Positions 34,811 to 43,836 of a DNA stretch of 64,000 bases are shown here, piece by piece. How positions within the stretch are numbered: the stretch's first letter is position 1; each line of letters starts with the position of its first letter. Origin of the DNA: Roseivirga seohaensis (GTDB lineage: Bacteria; Bacteroidota; Bacteroidia; Cytophagales; Cyclobacteriaceae); the NCBI RefSeq assembly GCF_001592945.1, contig NZ_LRPB01000045.1, positions 124,001 to 188,000 on the forward strand. Reading direction: 5' to 3'. The position numbers and the translations under genes were made by a program. The notes beneath the pieces are model-generated. The model was not told where the DNA came from. It saw nothing but the letters and a program-made list of their open reading frames with translations, and ran no database searches.

Positions 34811-36187
34811 ATGAAACAAGGAAAAATACTAATCATAGACGACAATGAAGATTTACTAAAAGCAGCAAGGATTTATCTGAAGCGGCATTTTGGTCAAATT
34901 GATTTGGAAAAAGACCCCACACTTATTCCTGATTTACTTCAGAATGACGCTTACGATGTGATTCTGCTCGATATGAATTTCACCCAAGACGTGAACTCTG
35001 GGCAAGAAGGTTTTCATTGGTTGGATAAAATATTAGAGATCGACCCATCCGCAGTGGTTGTACTGATAACCGCTTTTGGTTCAGTGGATTTGGCCGTAAA
35101 AGCCATTAAAGCAGGTGCTTCTGATTTTGTAATGAAGCCTTGGGAAAACGAACAACTGTTGGCCACACTCCTTTCTTCTATTCGTCTAAGGTCTTCTAAA
35201 GAAGAGCTAAAGTTGATGAAAGATCGGGAGGATACTTTGACCCAAGACCTCGATCATAAATTCAAGGAAATTATTGGTCAAAGCGGATCGATGATTCAGG
35301 TTTTCGATACCATTGATCGAGTAGCCAGCACAGATGCCAACGTTTTAGTATTGGGTGAAAATGGAACAGGTAAGGAGCTGATCGCCAGATCAATTCATAG
35401 AAATTCAAAAAGAGCAGAAAAGCCTTTTATCAGTGTTGATTTAGGGGCTATTTCTGAAAATCTTTTTGAAAGCGAACTCTTCGGTCACGTAAGAGGATCT
35501 TTCACCGATGCCAAAACAGATCGGGCTGGACGCTTTGAAATCGCCAATGGAGGCACCTTGTTTTTAGATGAAATCGGTAACCTTTCGCTTCCCTTGCAAG
35601 CCAAACTCTTAACCGCAGTGCAAAACAGAAAAGTGAATCGAGTGGGGTCGAATAAGACAATTGATGTGGACATTCGCTTGATCTGCGCCACCAATATGCC
35701 ACTTTACGAAATGGTGCAGAAAGGTGAGTTCAGACAAGATTTGCTCTATCGGATTAACACCATAGAACTGAAATTACCAGCTTTGAGGGAACGCATAGAG
35801 GACATTCCCCTATTGGCTGAACATTACCTAAAAGACTACGCTAAGAAGTACAATAAAGATATTTACAAGTTCAGTGAAGCCACCCTTAAGCGCTTGGAGA
35901 AATACAGCTGGCCCGGGAATGTGCGTGAGCTACAACATGCCGTAGAGCGAGCGGTCATCATGAGTCGTGACAACATTCTTCAACCCGAAGACTTCTTCTT
36001 CAATAATAATCAGCCTGTTCGCGATAAAGATGATATCAATTTGGAACAGTTTAACTTGGAAGATGTCGAGCGAATTCTAATCAGAAAAGTATTGGCCAAA
36101 CACAATGGAAATATTACCCATGCAGCTCAGGAACTGGGTTTAACCCGTTCATCCTTGTACCGAAGACTAGAGAAATATGGGCTTTAA
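34811..36187 (+). CDS. NtrC-family sigma-54-dependent response regulator
   Basis: From the ATG at 34811 the product is 458 residues; an in-frame TTG at 34787 lies inside the adjacent repeat and is unlikely. Domains are a receiver (1-125, phospho-acceptor D54 in VILLDMNF), an AAA+ sigma-54 interaction domain with Walker A GENGTGKE at about 182-189, GTLFLDEIGNL, and a C-terminal Fis-type helix-turn-helix (NITHAAQELGLTRSSLYRRL). The sigma-54-contacting GAFTGA loop reads GSFTDA. It overlaps the kinase gene by 11 bp, so the two are translationally coupled. Likely targets include the divergent permease array. Confidence 0.94.
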   Translation: MKQGKILIIDDNEDLLKAARIYLKRHFGQIDLEKDPTLIPDLLQNDAYDVILLDMNFTQDVNSGQEGFHWLDKILEIDPSAVVVLITAFGSVDLAVKAIKAGASDFVMKPWENEQLLATLLSSIRLRSSKEELKLMKDREDTLTQDLDHKFKEIIGQSGSMIQVFDTIDRVASTDANVLVLGENGTGKELIARSIHRNSKRAEKPFISVDLGAISENLFESELFGHVRGSFTDAKTDRAGRFEIANGGTLFLDEIGNLSLPLQAKLLTAVQNRKVNRVGSNKTIDVDIRLICATNMPLYEMVQKGEFRQDLLYRINTIELKLPALRERIEDIPLLAEHYLKDYAKKYNKDIYKFSEATLKRLEKYSWPGNVRELQHAVERAVIMSRDNILQPEDFFFNNNQPVRDKDDINLEQFNLEDVERILIRKVLAKHNGNITHAAQELGLTRSSLYRRLEKYGL

Positions 36188-37532
36188 TCGCTTTAGAATA
36201 TTCGTGCTGATTCGCGTTATCGTTTTGTTCGTTACGGTAGCCACTTTCGTGTATTTGCTCTTCTTCGATCAGAAATATGTCACTACGGTGGTCACTGGTT
36301 TCTTAATCATTTTCGAAGTATTTGAGCTTTTTAATTACATAGAAAGCACCAATAAAAAGCTAGCTCGCTTCTTCGATGCTATCAAATACAACGACTTCAA
36401 CATGAGTTTTACCCACGATAATAAACTGGGAAAAACTTTTAAAGCCCTGAATCTGGCTTTCAAAGATGTAATTGACGCCATATTGGAAGAACGTAAAAAG
36501 AGTGAGCAGTCTTTTCAGCAGTTGCGCGTAGTCGTTGAAAATATTGGTACAGGAATCATCGCCATAAATGAGACAGGAGAAGTGAAATTAATCAACCGTT
36601 CTGCGCTTCACTTATTGCAGCTAGAAAGCCTTAGAAGCCTTGATGACCTCAGACAAAAAGCACCTAACTTTCACTTTACTATCGATCATCTTAACCCCTC
36701 TAAAAGAGCGGCTTACAAAAACGAAAAAGGACAAGAATTGGTAATTCTTGAAACCATGTATAAACTGGGTGGTGAGCTTTACAGATTGATTGCCCTACAA
36801 GACATTAAGGCAGAACTGCAAGCCAAAGAATTGGAAGCTTGGCAGAACCTTACTAAAGTACTTCGGCACGAAATCATGAATTCCATTGCCCCTATTTCTT
36901 CGCTCACTTCTACCCTAAGTGAGGTGTTGAAGGAAGACGTAATTAAGAAAAACGGACTCAATACCATCGAAGATGAAAGTCTTGAAGACCTGACCGAAGG
37001 CTTGAGCACCATTTCCAGCCGGAGTGAAGGCTTAATCAATTTTGTGAATGCCTATCGCGATTACACCAACCTACCAGAACCCGACAAACGTCCAACGGAT
37101 GTTAAGTCATTGGTGCAAAACACCACAGCTTTACTTAAGAATGACTTCCTTAAAGCGAATGTAGTTTTAGAGGTGATTCATGCTGAAACCCCAATTCAAC
37201 TAAATATTGATTATCAATTGATTGAGCAGGTGCTGATTAATATTCTCAAAAATGCCTTAGAAGTGGTTGAAAACAAAGAAAACGCTAAAGTGAAACTAGA
37301 AACCAGTGTGCATGGAGAATTGGTGACTGTATCAATTAGCGACAATGGCGCGGGCATTACGCCAGAAGCCACTGAGAAGATTTTCATGCCTTTCTTCTCT
37401 ACAAAAAACCGAGGTTCAGGTATTGGTCTCAGTCTTTCTAAGCAGATTATGCAGTTGCACGGAGGAGATATTCAGCTAGAAACAGAACTGGGTAAAGGCG
37501 CTACTTTTAGGATGGTTTTTCATAGTGAATAA
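36177..37532 (+). CDS. Membrane sensor histidine kinase paired with the sigma-54 regulator
   Basis: The 451-residue protein has two N-terminal membrane helices (about 5-27 and 33-52) with almost no periplasmic loop. A PAS-like domain follows (about 115-210, VENIGTGIIAINETGEVKLINRS split by short linkers), then the H-box LRHEIMNSIAPISS with phospho-acceptor H231. The ATPase domain has NILKNALEVVENK (N-box), SDNGAGI (G1), FMPFFSTK (F-box) and GSGIGLSLS (G2). It belongs to the NtrY-like kinases that usually pair with NtrC-type regulators. The lack of a sizeable sensor loop suggests it senses a membrane or cytoplasmic signal. Start ATG at 36177 overlaps the regulator stop. Confidence 0.94.
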   Translation: MGFNRFRIFVLIRVIVLFVTVATFVYLLFFDQKYVTTVVTGFLIIFEVFELFNYIESTNKKLARFFDAIKYNDFNMSFTHDNKLGKTFKALNLAFKDVIDAILEERKKSEQSFQQLRVVVENIGTGIIAINETGEVKLINRSALHLLQLESLRSLDDLRQKAPNFHFTIDHLNPSKRAAYKNEKGQELVILETMYKLGGELYRLIALQDIKAELQAKELEAWQNLTKVLRHEIMNSIAPISSLTSTLSEVLKEDVIKKNGLNTIEDESLEDLTEGLSTISSRSEGLINFVNAYRDYTNLPEPDKRPTDVKSLVQNTTALLKNDFLKANVVLEVIHAETPIQLNIDYQLIEQVLINILKNALEVVENKENAKVKLETSVHGELVTVSISDNGAGITPEATEKIFMPFFSTKNRGSGIGLSLSKQIMQLHGGDIQLETELGKGATFRMVFHSE

Positions 37533-37537
37533 GCCTT

Positions 37538-37709
37538 TTAGATCCTTCGTCCCTCAGGATGAAAAGCATTGTGCGTTTAGTGATGGTTGGACTCGTTTTT
37601 ACCTTGTCAAGTTCATTTTAGCAAAACGTAGTTTAGCGTTTATTTCAGCTCCTCTCGTTGATTGAAAGTTAACTGCCCATTTTCCTTTCCTGAGGAACGA
37701 AGGATCTAA
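37538..37709. repeat. Intergenic element bounded by 22-bp inverted repeats
   Basis: The left arm TTAGATCCTTCGTCCCTCAG plus GA (37538-37559) is the reverse complement of the right arm at 37688-37709 with one mismatch (21/22). The 128-bp interior has no open frame. It fills the gap between the kinase gene and the convergent dehydrogenase gene. It may be a non-autonomous mobile element or a long terminator-like structure. Confidence 0.6.
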
Positions 37710-37739
37710 GTCTTCTACCCTATAGAAAACAGGGAGCTA

Positions 37740-38630
37740 TCACACAAACCCCTCTACTTTAAACCTTGGGTTCGGATAAGTATAAAAGCCCTCTCCAGTT
37801 TTTACACCCAGTTTACCTGCATCAATATAGCTTTTCAGTAAAGCCGCAAAAGCCTGACTTTTCTTATCGGATTGACTGCTGGTGATATGCCAAGCCGTAT
37901 CTAGCCCCACCGTATCTAAAATTCCGAAGGGTCCCATTTCCATTTTAAAGTTACCCATCCAGCTTCTGTCAATATCTTCAATAGAACCAATGTCCATTGT
38001 TCTGAGTGAACCTGCAGCTCCCAAAAGCGCCATCAGCATGTAGTTGAAGATGTAACCCGTGTTTTCCTTTTGAACGAAGACTGGAGTTTGCCAAAGCTTC
38101 TTACCTAATTCCATCAATAAATCATTGATCCAAGCTTCTGTTCCCGCATGCGGCATTACGTCCACCACATTGGAATAGAATACATCATGGAAATGGAAGT
38201 TGCAAAAACGCTCAGGTCGGCCAGAAGCATCTGCTATTTGCGAACCGAGTAAATAGGAAGTGTTGGTCGTAAATAGCGTCTTTTCAGGGCAAAGCGCACC
38301 AAACTGCGCCCAAACCTTACGCTTCAATTCGAGGTTTTCGGTGACAGATTCGCTCAGGAAGTCGGCATCATCAGCCGCGGCTTCTGGGTCAGTGGTGAAA
38401 GTCAAGCGGCCTTTGGCTTGCTCTGCTTGTACCTCGGTGAGCTTTTCATTACGAATCAACATTTTAAGAATGCTGGCCTGAGTTTTAATGGCAGTATCGA
38501 GTGCTTTATCTGAAATATCATAAATGGTTGTTTCAAAACCACTAATGGCGCATTGCAGCCCTACCCTTAAACCAAGCGTTCCAGCCCCTAGGATAAGTAC
38601 TTTATTGATGCCTTCTATTTTTAGTTTCAT
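37740..38630 (-). CDS. 3-hydroxyacyl-CoA dehydrogenase (3HCDH family)
   Basis: The 296-residue protein starts with a Rossmann NAD-binding motif (VLILGAGTLGLRVGLQCAIS, then TTIYD as the acidic end of beta-2). The catalytic region FCNFHFHDVFYSNVVDVMP supplies the conserved histidine, and the C-terminal helical domain contains NTGYIFNYMLMALLGAAG and GVKTGEGFYTYP. It oxidises 3-hydroxyacyl-CoA to 3-ketoacyl-CoA with NAD+. It is the third gene, in transcription order, after an acyl-CoA dehydrogenase and an APH-type kinase. That supports a role in finishing oxidation of the product of those two enzymes. It is single-domain, not a fused FadB. Confidence 0.9.
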   Translation of the reverse strand: MKLKIEGINKVLILGAGTLGLRVGLQCAISGFETTIYDISDKALDTAIKTQASILKMLIRNEKLTEVQAEQAKGRLTFTTDPEAAADDADFLSESVTENLELKRKVWAQFGALCPEKTLFTTNTSYLLGSQIADASGRPERFCNFHFHDVFYSNVVDVMPHAGTEAWINDLLMELGKKLWQTPVFVQKENTGYIFNYMLMALLGAAGSLRTMDIGSIEDIDRSWMGNFKMEMGPFGILDTVGLDTAWHITSSQSDKKSQAFAALLKSYIDAGKLGVKTGEGFYTYPNPRFKVEGFV

Positions 38631-38669
38631 AGTATCAGTTCAGTGTTTAATGTTTAAAGAATTACATTT

Positions 38670-39722
38670 CTAAATTCTCCCCTTTTCTAAAGCCTTTACC
38701 GCATTGGCACCACAGGCTTTAACGGCATAAATCAAATTCGCAAAACGTGGATCTTGGGTCAGCCCTTTTTTATAACGAGCGTAAATCTGCTGAATGATTA
38801 CTCCAATTTTAAAAGCCCCAAAGACATAATAAAATACTTGATCTTTCAGGTCGAAGCCTGTTTTTTCTGCATAACGCTCTACCAATTCATTTCGAGTATA
38901 ATTGCCCGGTAACCAAGTGAGACTGAAAGGTTTTAAGGCGTCAGAATCATCGGCTTGCGCCCAATAGGCCAAGGAAGTGCCTAAATCCATCAATGGATTG
39001 CCCACAGTCGACATTTCCCAATCCAATACCGCAATAATTTCATCTAGCTTTTCGGGGTTCAATACGAGGTTATCGTACTTATAATCATTGTGAATAAAGC
39101 TGATATATTGCTGCTCTGGAATGTGCTTTTGCAACCATTCGGCTACCGTATCCATATGCGGCAGCTTATCCGTTTCGGATTTATAATAGCGTCCAATCCA
39201 ACCTTCCACTTGTCTTTGGGTATAGCCCTCAGGTTTACCGAAATCTGCCAAACCAGCCGCATTCAAATCCATGGTGTGAAGATCTGCCAAGTTATCAATG
39301 CAGGCTTCAGAAATAGACCGCATTAATTCAGGTTTGAGCGCAATGTCTTTCGGGGCTTGACTTCGTAGAATCACGCCTTTTACACGTTCCATAAGGTAGA
39401 AATCGGCTCCCATCACCGAATGGTTGTCGCAAAATAATACAGGCTTGGGTACTTTGGAATACACAGGTTTTAAAGCTGAAAGCACCCGAAACTCTCGGTG
39501 CATATCATGTCCGCCTTTGATATTCGCTCCAAATGGCGGACGCCTCAATACATATTCCTTTTGGCCTGATTTGATTAAATAGGTTAGGTTCGAAAAACCG
39601 CTTGGGAATTGAGATACTTCTAACTCTCCAGAAAAGCTAGCTAGGTGATCACCCAAGTATTCAGTCAGCTTTGTGAGGTCTAACTCCTCTCCTTTCCTGA
39701 TGTCTTTTGCCTTGTCAATCAT
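38670..39722 (-). CDS. APH-type phosphotransferase (ACAD10/11- or LvaA-like acyl-CoA kinase)
   Basis: The 350-residue protein has the aminoglycoside-phosphotransferase/choline-kinase fold. An N-terminal lobe has SGFSNLTYLIKSGQKEYVLRRPP, the catalytic loop is FIHNDYKYDNLVLN (H211, D213), and the magnesium motif is DWEMSTVGNPLMDLG. Its RRPPFGANIKGGHDMHREF segment is typical of kinases next to acyl-CoA dehydrogenases (mammalian ACAD10/11 N-domains; bacterial LvaA of levulinate catabolism) rather than antibiotic kinases. Known relatives phosphorylate the 4-hydroxyl of 4-hydroxyacyl-CoA. It lies 40 bp upstream of the dehydrogenase gene, in one operon. Confidence 0.88.
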   Translation of the reverse strand: MIDKAKDIRKGEELDLTKLTEYLGDHLASFSGELEVSQFPSGFSNLTYLIKSGQKEYVLRRPPFGANIKGGHDMHREFRVLSALKPVYSKVPKPVLFCDNHSVMGADFYLMERVKGVILRSQAPKDIALKPELMRSISEACIDNLADLHTMDLNAAGLADFGKPEGYTQRQVEGWIGRYYKSETDKLPHMDTVAEWLQKHIPEQQYISFIHNDYKYDNLVLNPEKLDEIIAVLDWEMSTVGNPLMDLGTSLAYWAQADDSDALKPFSLTWLPGNYTRNELVERYAEKTGFDLKDQVFYYVFGAFKIGVIIQQIYARYKKGLTQDPRFANLIYAVKACGANAVKALEKGRI

Positions 39723-40003
39723 TGGTTAGTTTAATAGTTATTGGTTATTAGGGAAGAGTGTATTAGTTATTAGTCAATAGTCAATAGTGAAAACTCAAGA
39801 AAACGCTAAACATGCCGTCATTCTGATGACGAGGAACGAGGAAGAAAGAATCTGTTAGCCCTTGACTATAGAAGCATAGAACAGACGGATACTTACGGTT
39901 TCGCCCCAAAAGGCTCTACCTCAGTATGACGGCTACTTTATACCTCAGTCTTCCCACTTCTTACTTCTGCCTTCGGACTTCCGTCTTCTAACTTCCAGCT
40001 TCC
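39723..40003. repeat. 281-bp gap with decayed spacer repeat and a GCCGTCATT inverted repeat
   Basis: The gap starts and ends with the word families of the permease-array spacers: TTAGTCAATAGTCAATAGTG near 39770, and ACTTCCGTCTTCTAACTTCC near 39978. Between them GCCGTCATTCTGA (39814-39826) and TCAGTATGACGGC (39921-39933) form an inverted repeat with one mismatch. No gene or clear terminator is seen. Confidence 0.6.
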
Positions 40004-41200
40004 TCACATCCCATACCCTTTCAAAATCGCCTTGGCCAAACTCGCTTTATGCACTTCGTCTGGACCATCGTAAATTCTTGCACCACGCTCATGCCTGTGC
40101 CAAAACGAAAGTAAAGTATCATCGGTAATGCCCAGCGCGCCATGTACCTGAATAGCACGATCGAGCACTTTCATTAGCACATCTGCCACATAAAACTTAA
40201 TGGTAGAAATCTCTAAACGCGCTGCTTTAGCTCCTTCATTATCAATCTTTTGCGCAGCATGAAGCACCATATACCTTGAAGCATTAATCTCTGCCCTACT
40301 TTCAGCAATCCAGTTCTGAATGGTCTGTTGGTGCCCCAACATTCTGCCGTCTCTTAATTCTCTTGAAGCGGCTCTCTTGCACATTAGATCAAAAGCACGT
40401 TCGCAGATGCCAATCCAGCGCATACAGTGGTGAATTCGGCCTGGGCCTAAACGCTGCTGCGCCAACATAAAGCCACTACCCATTTCGCCAATCAAATTGC
40501 TTTTCGGCACACGGCAATTCACATAGTGGATTTCGGCATGACTCAAATAGCCTTCTCCCACATCGCCCATAATGGGGATATTTCGGGTGAGTTCAAAGCC
40601 TGGGGTATCAGTAGGCACTACAATCATACTGGCCCTTTTGTGTGGTTCCGCATCGGGATTGGTCACTGCCATTACAATGGCAAATTCAGCCCCATCAGCC
40701 GCTGTGGTAAACCATTTATGGCCGTTGATAACGAATTCATCGCCCTCCAAAACGGCCGTGGTGCCCATATTCACGGGGTTCGAACCCGCAAAATCTGGCT
40801 CGGTCATGGAAAAGCAGCTTCTGATTTCTCCTTTCATTAAAGGCGCTAAGTATTTTTCTTTCAATTCAGCCGAAGCAAATTGATGCATCAGTTCAATATT
40901 ACCAATATCTGGTGCTTGGCAGTTGAGCACATAATGACCTAATGGCGTTCTTCCCAATAGTTCAGACAATTGCGCAAACTCTGTAAGTGTTAAACCTGCT
41001 CCGCCTTCTTTTTCAGAAAGATAAGGTGCCCAAAGTCCCAATTCCTTTGCCTTTTCGCGCTTGGCTTTCAAAATATGGTTCACTTCGTCCCAAGGGTCTT
41101 TCAAAAAATAGAGTTCCGAAGGGTACAATTCTTCCTCTATAAACTGCTTTACTTTAGGGTAAAGGGCTTTTAATTTATCGGTAGCGAATAATTCAGTCAT
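40004..41200 (-). CDS. Acyl-CoA dehydrogenase (ACAD10/11-like)
   Basis: The 398-residue product has the full ACAD layout: an N-terminal helical domain, the middle beta domain with CFSMTEPDFAGSNP and FVINGHKWFTTAADGAEFAIVM (FAD-binding signature), and a C-terminal helical domain. The latter has RIHHCMRWIGICERAFDLMCKRA and IQVHGALGITDDTLLSFWHRHERGARIYDGPDEVH. The last segment is the ACAD10/11 type, with DGPDEVH where the usual catalytic-glutamate region lies. It probably acts on the phosphorylated acyl-CoA made by the neighbouring kinase. The 281-bp gap to the kinase gene is filled with repeats, so co-transcription is likely but not certain. Confidence 0.9.
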   Translation of the reverse strand: MTELFATDKLKALYPKVKQFIEEELYPSELYFLKDPWDEVNHILKAKREKAKELGLWAPYLSEKEGGAGLTLTEFAQLSELLGRTPLGHYVLNCQAPDIGNIELMHQFASAELKEKYLAPLMKGEIRSCFSMTEPDFAGSNPVNMGTTAVLEGDEFVINGHKWFTTAADGAEFAIVMAVTNPDAEPHKRASMIVVPTDTPGFELTRNIPIMGDVGEGYLSHAEIHYVNCRVPKSNLIGEMGSGFMLAQQRLGPGRIHHCMRWIGICERAFDLMCKRAASRELRDGRMLGHQQTIQNWIAESRAEINASRYMVLHAAQKIDNEGAKAARLEISTIKFYVADVLMKVLDRAIQVHGALGITDDTLLSFWHRHERGARIYDGPDEVHKASLAKAILKGYGM

Positions 41201-41369
41201 GGGGTGTGTTTAGTAATTATTGGGTAATTAGTTATTGGTTAAGGGTTAAGGGTTAAGAGGGATCAGTAAATCGGTGATCAGGGGAATATAGGATAAGTTA
41301 ATTGATCTTTGGTTTCTTAACAAAAACTCTGGGTCATTTATTGAATGATTCTCTTTCATTTCAAGACAT

Positions 41370-41402
41370 AAAAAAATCCCAAACTTATTGAAGTAAGGGA
41401 TT
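41370..41402 (-). terminator. Intrinsic terminator of the polyamine operon
   Basis: In minus-strand sense AATCCCTTACTT, loop CAAT, then AAGTTTGGGATT and a run of T. It lies 36 bp past the agmatinase stop. The 237-bp gap 41201-41437 otherwise holds only TTATTGGTTAAGGG-type repeats near 41215-41260. Confidence 0.82.
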
Positions 41403-41437
41403 CTAAATTCTTAAACCAAGAATTGTATGTCGTATAA

Positions 41438-42490
41438 TTAATTCAATTGTAGCATCCCTTTACTGGCAGCCATCAGGTTGATCATTCTGTAAAGCGCCCT
41501 AGCGCCCACGTTAGCATCCCATTCGTCTTCGCTAGGCGAAACTTCATTCAGGTCGCAACCAATGATTATACGTCCTGATTTGACTACCTGCTTGATTAAA
41601 TACATTACCTGCTCCAAATCAAAACCTCCTGGGACTGGCGTTCCCGTATTCGGGCAAAGTTTTGGGTCAAGACCATCAATATCGAATGAAATATACACCT
41701 GCTGCGGAAGTTCTTTGATGATCTCTTCGCACTGCGTAGCCCAAGTTTTCCCTGCGTATTGGTCGTGCTTTAACTGCTGATCGAAGAAAGTGACTACTCG
41801 CCCATTAGAATTGGCAATTAGCTGCTGTTCTTCGTCACAGAAATCACGAATCCCCACCTGCACCAACTTGGTTAACTCCTTAATTTTAAGTGCATTCGTC
41901 ATGATACTGGCATGCGAAAACTCAAAACCTTCATAGGCACCACGTAAATCGGCATGGGCATCAATTTGCAGTAAACCGAACTCGCCATAGTGTTTTGCGC
42001 AAGCTTGGAAATGGCCCAATGGAGTACTGTGGTCGCCACCGACTAAAATGGTGGTTTTCCCCTGCGACAGCCAATATTCCGACTGTTGCCTTACATATTC
42101 CATCAGCTGATGCGTTTCTTTGTTGATTTCGGCCAAAATAGCCTCCATCTCTTCACGCTCATCTTCATCGCTGCCTTCTTCCAACCAAGCAATATATTCT
42201 TCCGATTTTTCGCGCAATTCGCTTCCTAACGAATACCAAACTTCAGGAATATCGGCCATTGCTACCCCGAGTTTCCAAGGTTCCGCAATGTCTAACTGAC
42301 TAAAGTCGATTTGAGAAGAAGCTTCTAAAATAGCTTCTGGCCCATCGGCTGTGCCCGCTCCATAAGATACGGTAACGTCCCAAGGCACTGGAATCACCAC
42401 TACTTTGGCGGAATCGGTATCAAAAGGCAACCCGAAAAGGGTGCCCTTTACGCCTACGTCATTAGGATTAAAATTGTCTATATCGGCCAT
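41438..42490 (-). CDS. speB: Agmatinase-type ureohydrolase
   Basis: The 350-residue product has all arginase-family metal motifs: GGDHST, LQIDAHADLRGAY and YISFDIDGLDPKLCPNTGTP, which supply the two-manganese ligands. GTPVPGGFDLEQVM and GCDLNEVSP are agmatinase-like. Compared with typical agmatinases (about 300 residues) it has an acidic insertion (WLEEGSDEDEREEMEAILAE). The neighbouring spermidine-forming fusion protein favours agmatine over arginine as substrate, giving putrescine and urea. It follows the speDE gene by 3 bp, so the two form one operon. A guanidine or formiminoglutamate hydrolase is a less likely alternative. Confidence 0.87.
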   Translation of the reverse strand: MADIDNFNPNDVGVKGTLFGLPFDTDSAKVVVIPVPWDVTVSYGAGTADGPEAILEASSQIDFSQLDIAEPWKLGVAMADIPEVWYSLGSELREKSEEYIAWLEEGSDEDEREEMEAILAEINKETHQLMEYVRQQSEYWLSQGKTTILVGGDHSTPLGHFQACAKHYGEFGLLQIDAHADLRGAYEGFEFSHASIMTNALKIKELTKLVQVGIRDFCDEEQQLIANSNGRVVTFFDQQLKHDQYAGKTWATQCEEIIKELPQQVYISFDIDGLDPKLCPNTGTPVPGGFDLEQVMYLIKQVVKSGRIIIGCDLNEVSPSEDEWDANVGARALYRMINLMAASKGMLQLN

Positions 42491-42493
42491 ATA

Positions 42494-43771
42494 TTAACTG
42501 ATCATTTCAGCTACAAAACTAGGCAAAGCAAAGGCAGCTTGGTGAATACCTTCGTTATAATATTTCAAACCATGCTTTTTAGCAAAAGCCTTGCTCTCCT
42601 CTGCATTGAAATCCTTTAATGGATGTGCTTTTCCTTTAGAAGAATAAGAGAAAGACCACATGCCTGTTGGGTAAGTTGGGATGTAAGCCAAGTAGCAATG
42701 CACCTGATCTTGCCCAAAAATAGAACGATATACTTGGTAAATTTCTTTAAATACTTTGCTGTTGAATCGAGGAGATTCACTTTGCGTGATCATAATTCCG
42801 TCATCGCTCAAAATACGGTACACTTCTTTGTAGAATTCAACTGTAAACAAGCCTTCTGCAGGCCCTACTGGGTCGGTAGAATCTACAATTACAATATCGA
42901 AAGAGCCATCTGCTGCATCTTTCACATATTTGATTCCGTCATCTACAATCAGGTTCAATTTTGGATTATCGAAAGCCGAAGCAATACCTGGTAAATGTTC
43001 TTTGCAAGCCTCAATTACTTTATCGTCAATCTCTACCATCACTACTTCATCGTAGCAATCGTGGCGCAATAATTCACGGGCAGTACCGCCATCTCCACCA
43101 CCAATCACCAAAGCTCTTTTTGGCTTAGGGTGTGTTAAAGTAGGAATGTGCGTAATCATTTCGTGGTACACATACTCATCCTTTTCGCTGGTCATTACCA
43201 TGCCATCCAAAGTAAGTAGGTTACCGTAAGCTTGTGTTTTATATACTTCTACTTTCTGAAAATCAGATTGTACATCGTAAAGCTTTCCATCATGCTTTAA
43301 AGAAAGTGCGATTTTATCGTCACGTTCGGTAAACCATACATCTCTGGTGCGGATTGGACTGCCTTCTTCGCTGCTTTTTTCATCGCGCATGGCTTTGATA
43401 TCGAAGTCTCTTTCTTTCAAAAGCGCCTTCTCTCCTCTTAATAACTCTACTGCCGAACCATGCCCGGCTTCAAATTTTTCTTTAAGAATTTGATAAGCCA
43501 CCCAAGGGTTTACGGTATCGCCACAAGTAAAAATATCTACTGAAGCATAACCGTATTCTGGCCAAGTATGAATAGCCAAATGGCTTTCTTGAATTACCAC
43601 AACACCTGATACGCCATAGGGCGAAAAGTGATGGAACGTAGAGTTAATAATGGTAGCGCCTGCATCTTCCGCAGCGCCTTCCATACTTTTTTCGATGTGT
43701 ACTACATCGTTTAAAATTTCTGATGAGCAGTTGTAATACTCGACAATGATGTGTCTACCCAATGAAGCCAT
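42494..43771 (-). CDS. speDE: Fused S-adenosylmethionine decarboxylase-spermidine synthase (SpeD-SpeE)
   Basis: The 425-residue protein joins two enzymes. Residues 1-125 are a class 1B Spe[15 protein letters not shown] places the self-cleaving bond at E62-S63, with S55, H68 and C83 as expected processing and catalytic residues, at the numbering known from small bacterial SpeD. Residues from about 145 are Spe[50 protein letters not shown]. The SpeD half makes decarboxylated SAM, and the SpeE half transfers its aminopropyl group to putrescine to give spermidine. Fusion would channel the labile intermediate. SpeD must autoprocess to a pyruvoyl form, cutting the chain near residue 62. It is first gene of the operon with agmatinase. 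Confidence 0.93.
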   Translation of the reverse strand: MASLGRHIIVEYYNCSSEILNDVVHIEKSMEGAAEDAGATIINSTFHHFSPYGVSGVVVIQESHLAIHTWPEYGYASVDIFTCGDTVNPWVAYQILKEKFEAGHGSAVELLRGEKALLKERDFDIKAMRDEKSSEEGSPIRTRDVWFTERDDKIALSLKHDGKLYDVQSDFQKVEVYKTQAYGNLLTLDGMVMTSEKDEYVYHEMITHIPTLTHPKPKRALVIGGGDGGTARELLRHDCYDEVVMVEIDDKVIEACKEHLPGIASAFDNPKLNLIVDDGIKYVKDAADGSFDIVIVDSTDPVGPAEGLFTVEFYKEVYRILSDDGIMITQSESPRFNSKVFKEIYQVYRSIFGQDQVHCYLAYIPTYPTGMWSFSYSSKGKAHPLKDFNAEESKAFAKKHGLKYYNEGIHQAAFALPSFVAEMIS

Positions 43772-43836
43772 TTAATATAATTTTTACACAAATATGAGGT
43801 CTTCATTTTAAACGGACTAAAACAAAATAAAAAAAC

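Noticed and set aside
34787-34811. In-frame TTG start giving the response regulator eight more residues
   Set aside because: The extension is encoded by the terminal repeat of the mobile unit; the ATG at 34811 gives the normal receiver-domain start.
35490-35510. GSFTDA in place of GAFTGA in the sigma-54 activator
   Set aside because: GAFTDA-type loops are, as far as I recall, usual in Bacteroidota activators, so I do not read it as loss of sigma-54 contact.
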